Shown in pieces: positions 8,301 to 10,017 of a stretch of 10,017 bases of DNA. Position 1 is the stretch's first letter. Every line of letters begins with the position of its first letter. The position numbers and the translations under genes were made by a program. This stretch comes from Desulfobacca_B sp046538075 (lineage in GTDB: Bacteria; Desulfobacterota; Desulfobaccia; Desulfobaccales; Desulfobaccaceae), in NCBI GenBank assembly GCA_046538075.1, contig JBKHJN010000060.1, positions 1 through 10,017 of the forward strand. Direction: 5' to 3'. The notes under the pieces are model-generated. The model saw nothing but the letters and a program-made list of their open reading frames with translations. It did no database searches and had not been told where the DNA came from.

Positions 8301-8568
8301 GGCCAAACCGCTCGACCATCAAGCGCCGTCCGTCCTGCAGGACAATCTCCAGCCGGCCCCCGTGCTTCCCGCCCCGCAGCGGCGGATAAAGGTTGGCCTT
8401 GGACCGGCCGGGCGGAGGGCCAAACAGCATGGTGCGGAAAAACTCCATCAGCGTGGTCTTGCCGCACTCGTTGTCCCCTAAAAAAAGGCTAAGGCCGGGA
8501 GGGAAACGGCGGATTCCTTGATTGTGGTAAATCCCAAAGCCATCGATATGGAAGCCGCCAATCTGCAT
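5359..8568 (-). CDS. yhaN: YhaN/SbcC-like Rad50-type ATPase with central membrane hairpin
   Basis: A 1069-residue SMC/Rad50-like ATPase, expected to partner the phosphoesterase encoded 3 bases upstream in DNA-end processing, by analogy with SbcC-SbcD and with Bacillus YhaN-YhaO. The N-terminal half-domain has Walker A GDNECGKT at 31-38. Long Gln-, Glu-, Leu- and Arg-rich coiled coils span about 180-480 and 535-930. The C-terminal half-domain has the ABC signature SSGLADQVYLA (969-979), Walker B LPVILDD (995-1001) and the H-loop His1033. Between the coils are two hydrophobic helices, about 482-505 and 511-531, almost exactly at the protein's midpoint. No CxxC zinc hook exists; the only cysteines are 35, 716, 907, 1032 and 1069. 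The molecule is therefore probably tethered to the membrane at its coiled-coil tip. The ribosome site is poor (GGGAG 14 bases upstream), which fits translational coupling. The yhaN name is by similarity. Confidence 0.9.
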   Translation of the reverse strand: MQIGGFHIDGFGIYHNQGIRRFPPGLSLFLGDNECGKTTLMEFFRTMLFGPPPGRSKANLYPPLRGGKHGGRLEIVLQDGRRLMVERFGRQGTISLEGGVFEKADLAERFLGGLDRSTFAHVFAIGLDDLQGLDVLSEDGVRRRLFAAGAGLGAESLPNALQTLDKEIKGLLSKTGRKPIINQIINRIKKTETRIASLQELSTAYARGQARKAQLEQQIRENQQQLRDLRRHLQRLEQLEQARPPWVALGSARHKAARLEFAKNFPGDGLQRLDDLKNEIDKIKQKQRASEDQAALLQQEKQQLIPNPALLAHQSDIEALLGEREKLASALKDYPLVESATEQAEAEFRRRLQELGPDWDSARIARLDTSVPVRHQVQEWGRSLAAAERRFEQQQAYHQSWAEAATEAQKLAAEAEARLKEHPEPPLAEAQLQQHQQAVRMLRPLLQQQELVKTQFKARLASLQDHRARRESLLKQIESPGVILPWWLLILVFLAGLGPAVWLIFQHDYRLAVISSGAGAGLTALLFILRYRQLKAERLRTAQLQADLTQAEQALISLEAEIQALEDKVNSLDADIMNRAAAAGLGQFPDLTQLEHRASELDRIAADWRKHHDRQRRFQEAQRLWRQRMEKLKEGEHQTQKASQEVQRLQLEWQNWLAQRQFAVTVRPEGFEAVLQAVDSARVAERAVQEYHQRLAQIKNYIADARPRIGTILETCGRTPLGAESGVEDLEALRRALEAALETKQQHQALGHQLAAVRMEAARLAQQLQEKEAELDTLLSQAQAADEDQFRRLATDYQEWRLAIRQVEDNQIALRTIAGSAAAQGSLEEELARTEPLQLQAEKEQLEARLQELEASVAAAQQEVGGLDKSLLDMARNEELGELLLQQRSSQEQLSEAIRRWGTLVVCNHLLDQAQSIYEQERQPQVVQEAGQFVGVMTGERYRLVASADQGSLRLEDKNLGRKEPLDWSSGLADQVYLAIRLGLAREFGRHSEPLPVILDDVLVKFDPRRQQGAARVILKFAREQQVLFFSCHPQIKEIIQNVHQDYFQDKIPVSYYNISDGIIVESNC
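6976..7125 (-). other. Two-helix transmembrane hairpin encoded at the midpoint of the Rad50-like ATPase
   Basis: These bases encode residues 482-531. Helix one is VILPWWLLILVFLAGLGPA and onward to Phe505; helix two begins at Leu511 and runs to about Tyr531, followed by a positive cluster (RYRQLKAERLR). The short linker between them (QHDYR) would face outward and both coiled-coil arms would stay in the cytoplasm. The assignment is from hydrophobicity read by eye. Confidence 0.8.
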
Positions 8569-8571
8569 CAG

Positions 8572-9846
8572 CTAGTCTTCGTCTCCCAACAGCAGATCCA
8601 ATCCCAGGGTTTCAGCATCATTTAGCAGGGCCAGCAGATCGGCCTGGGTAAGTTGCTTAAGATACCGGGTAATCGGGTAATGCTCCGGCCTCTGAGTGAG
8701 TAAATTATGGAGAATGGCTGCCGGTTGCCGGTCTTGGCGGATGGCTTCGGCGGCCCGCAAAAAATCACCGACAAAATCCTGCACCTGCCGCTTCCGGTCG
8801 ATATCCAGCAGCGGCCGGGTCCGGGTCTGCACCGACTCCACCCAGACGAAATCAGCGCGCTCTGTTTCCCCTTCCCTTAGAGGCAGGGCCAGATCCCGCT
8901 CCGGGTCGATCTGCCGGAGCTGGCCATGCAGCGGTCCTCGGCCGGACAATTGCAGACACAGTATGGCACCGCGGCCCTCAGCCTGGGTGCGGGTATTTTC
9001 CAAGGTGGCGGCCAGGAGGTCCAACAGATCGTCGAAGGTATGGAGGTCGGCAATTTCAACTTCCTGGCTGAACCAGCGCACTACATCGGTGGGAACAAAT
9101 TCCGGGTACGGACGCCGGCTGCCATCCACCCGCACCAGGTAGCAGCCCCGGGGCCCCAATTCCCGGACACTGCGCCCCTGGGTATTCCCCGGATAGATGA
9201 TACAGGGGTCAAAGTCTCTTAAGATTTTTTGATTATGAATATGTCCCAGGGCCCAGTAGTCCAGACGGGCAGCAATCAGGTCATCCAGGCTGCAAGGGGC
9301 GTAATTATCGTGGCTGGGATCGCCGCCGACATTGCAGTGCAGGACGCCGATGTGGAAGAGCTCATCATCCTGGCGCTGGAACAGGGGAACCAGATTTTTC
9401 CGTACTTCCCGGATGGGGTAGCTGGTCCCGGAGATATAAGCCAGCGGTTCATTTCGGCGTCTGACCGTTATCCACTCCCCCCCCTCACCGCTGAACCGGT
9501 AAACTCCTTCCGGCAGCTTCAGCCCTGCTTCCCAACCAGAGAGGGGATCGTGATTGCCATGGGCGACAAAGCACTGCAGGCCAGCCTCTACGGCCCGGCG
9601 CAGGGTCTCTCGAAAGCGCAGCTGGGCCCGCAGGCTGCGGTCGGCGCTGTCATAGACATCGCCAGCGATGATGATAAAGTCGACGCCTTGGTCAAGAGCC
9701 AGGTCAATTAAATTGTCAAAGGCCCTGAAGGTGGCGTCCCGGAGAACGGCAGCAATGCCGGGCTCCAAGGCGTGAATGCCCTCAAAGGGGCTGTCCAGGT
9801 GTAAATCGGCGCAGTGAACAAAACTAAATGGGGGAGAGTCAGTCAT
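8572..9846 (-). CDS. yhaO: YhaO/SbcD-like DNA repair exonuclease (metallophosphoesterase)
   Basis: A 424-residue calcineurin-like phosphoesterase of the Mre11/SbcD superfamily, expected to be the nuclease subunit acting with the ATPase encoded 3 bases downstream. All metal-binding motifs are present in order: HCADLHLDSP with Asp14 and His16, GDVYD (62-66, Asp63), GNHD (97-100), GVLHCN with His170, and GHIH (201-204) preceded by DYWAL. The catalytic core ends near residue 250. The remaining 170 residues form a C-terminal region that should carry the capping and partner-binding parts, which I cannot align in detail. Length matches YhaO-type proteins. The ATG is the first in-frame start after an upstream TAA four codons before it; no clear ribosome site precedes it. 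The substrate (DNA ends, strand polarity) is inferred only from the family. Confidence 0.93.
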   Translation of the reverse strand: MTDSPPFSFVHCADLHLDSPFEGIHALEPGIAAVLRDATFRAFDNLIDLALDQGVDFIIIAGDVYDSADRSLRAQLRFRETLRRAVEAGLQCFVAHGNHDPLSGWEAGLKLPEGVYRFSGEGGEWITVRRRNEPLAYISGTSYPIREVRKNLVPLFQRQDDELFHIGVLHCNVGGDPSHDNYAPCSLDDLIAARLDYWALGHIHNQKILRDFDPCIIYPGNTQGRSVRELGPRGCYLVRVDGSRRPYPEFVPTDVVRWFSQEVEIADLHTFDDLLDLLAATLENTRTQAEGRGAILCLQLSGRGPLHGQLRQIDPERDLALPLREGETERADFVWVESVQTRTRPLLDIDRKRQVQDFVGDFLRAAEAIRQDRQPAAILHNLLTQRPEHYPITRYLKQLTQADLLALLNDAETLGLDLLLGDED

Positions 9847-10017
9847 GATTATCAGCAGTTATGACCCCAAGCGCCCTGGGTCGCGGGCCATGTCGCCAAT
9901 ACCGATCTAAAAAAATAACCACAACCGGGGCGGCCAATTCCTGCACGGGGGCGGCATACCTCTACCCCCGGGAACTGAGCTTCTACCCAGAGCCAGCCAC
10001 TCAATGATATTTAATAA
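9847..10017. other. Non-coding right edge upstream of the yhaO-like gene
   Basis: These 171 bases show no supportable coding region. They presumably hold the promoter and leader of the yhaO-yhaN pair, but the best minus-strand hexamer pair I find, TTGTGG then TATTGG with a 17-base spacer near 9893-9921, matches consensus at only 3 of 6 positions in each box. A run of seven A (9909-9915) and two similar G/C blocks (ggggcggc near 9927 and 9948) are the only other visible structure. The neighbouring gene lies outside the window. Confidence 0.4.

Noticed and set aside
9229..9711. 160-codon open frame on the plus strand over the yhaO-like gene
   Set aside because: It lies opposite a gene with every metallophosphoesterase motif intact; the open frame follows from GC-rich codon use on the other strand.
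5359..9846. A new anti-phage defence system built on the nuclease-ATPase pair
   Set aside because: The pair matches the chromosomal YhaO-YhaN/SbcD-SbcC repair type and is flanked by housekeeping genes; there are no mobile-element signs, toxin or sensor genes nearby.
9909..9950. Possible minus-strand terminator: G/C-rich DNA followed by seven T
   Set aside because: No stem longer than 3-4 bp can be paired just before the T-tract, so it does not qualify.

Overview
The window is a fully codirectional stretch of six protein genes, all on the minus strand, in moderately GC-rich DNA with AT-rich intergenic gaps. Read in the direction of transcription (right to left) the order is: a SbcD/YhaO-like metallophosphoesterase (8572-9846), a YhaN/SbcC-like membrane-anchored coiled-coil ATPase (5359-8568), a small CoA-binding (YccU-type) protein (4817-5257), a small exported protein of unknown function (4179-4712), a ComM/YifB AAA+ ATPase (2576-4105) and a class A penicillin-binding protein, PBP1A (180-2573). 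A clear Rho-independent terminator (120-146) closes the run. No tRNA, rRNA, CRISPR array, insertion sequence or integration scar was seen.

The bifunctional PBP1A with an OB-like insert, the Sec-type signal peptide and the overall gene style point to a diderm bacterium. Desulfobacterota (former Deltaproteobacteria) is my tentative guess from protein style; the window contains no phylogenetic marker that settles it.

Functionally there are three blocks. (1) The yhaO-yhaN pair, 3 bases apart, should form a nuclease-ATPase complex of the Mre11-Rad50/SbcD-SbcC type. The ATPase carries a two-helix membrane hairpin in the middle of its coiled coil, where Rad50 and SbcC have the zinc hook. (2) The CoA-binding gene has its own promoter, with a perfect TATAAT -10 and a -35 lying in the last codons of yhaN. 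It is followed by the exported protein, which has a strong ribosome binding site and perhaps its own promoter. (3) comM and the PBP1A gene are separated by 2 bases (TAA-TT-ATG) and are probably translationally coupled. They end at the terminator.

Beyond the terminator (1-119) there is no gene, but there is a perfect 10-bp all-G/C hairpin. The right edge (9847-10017) is non-coding as far as visible. Most of the window is conserved housekeeping sequence. The points most worth a second look are the membrane hairpin of the Rad50-like protein, the unknown exported protein, and the overlapping promoter.
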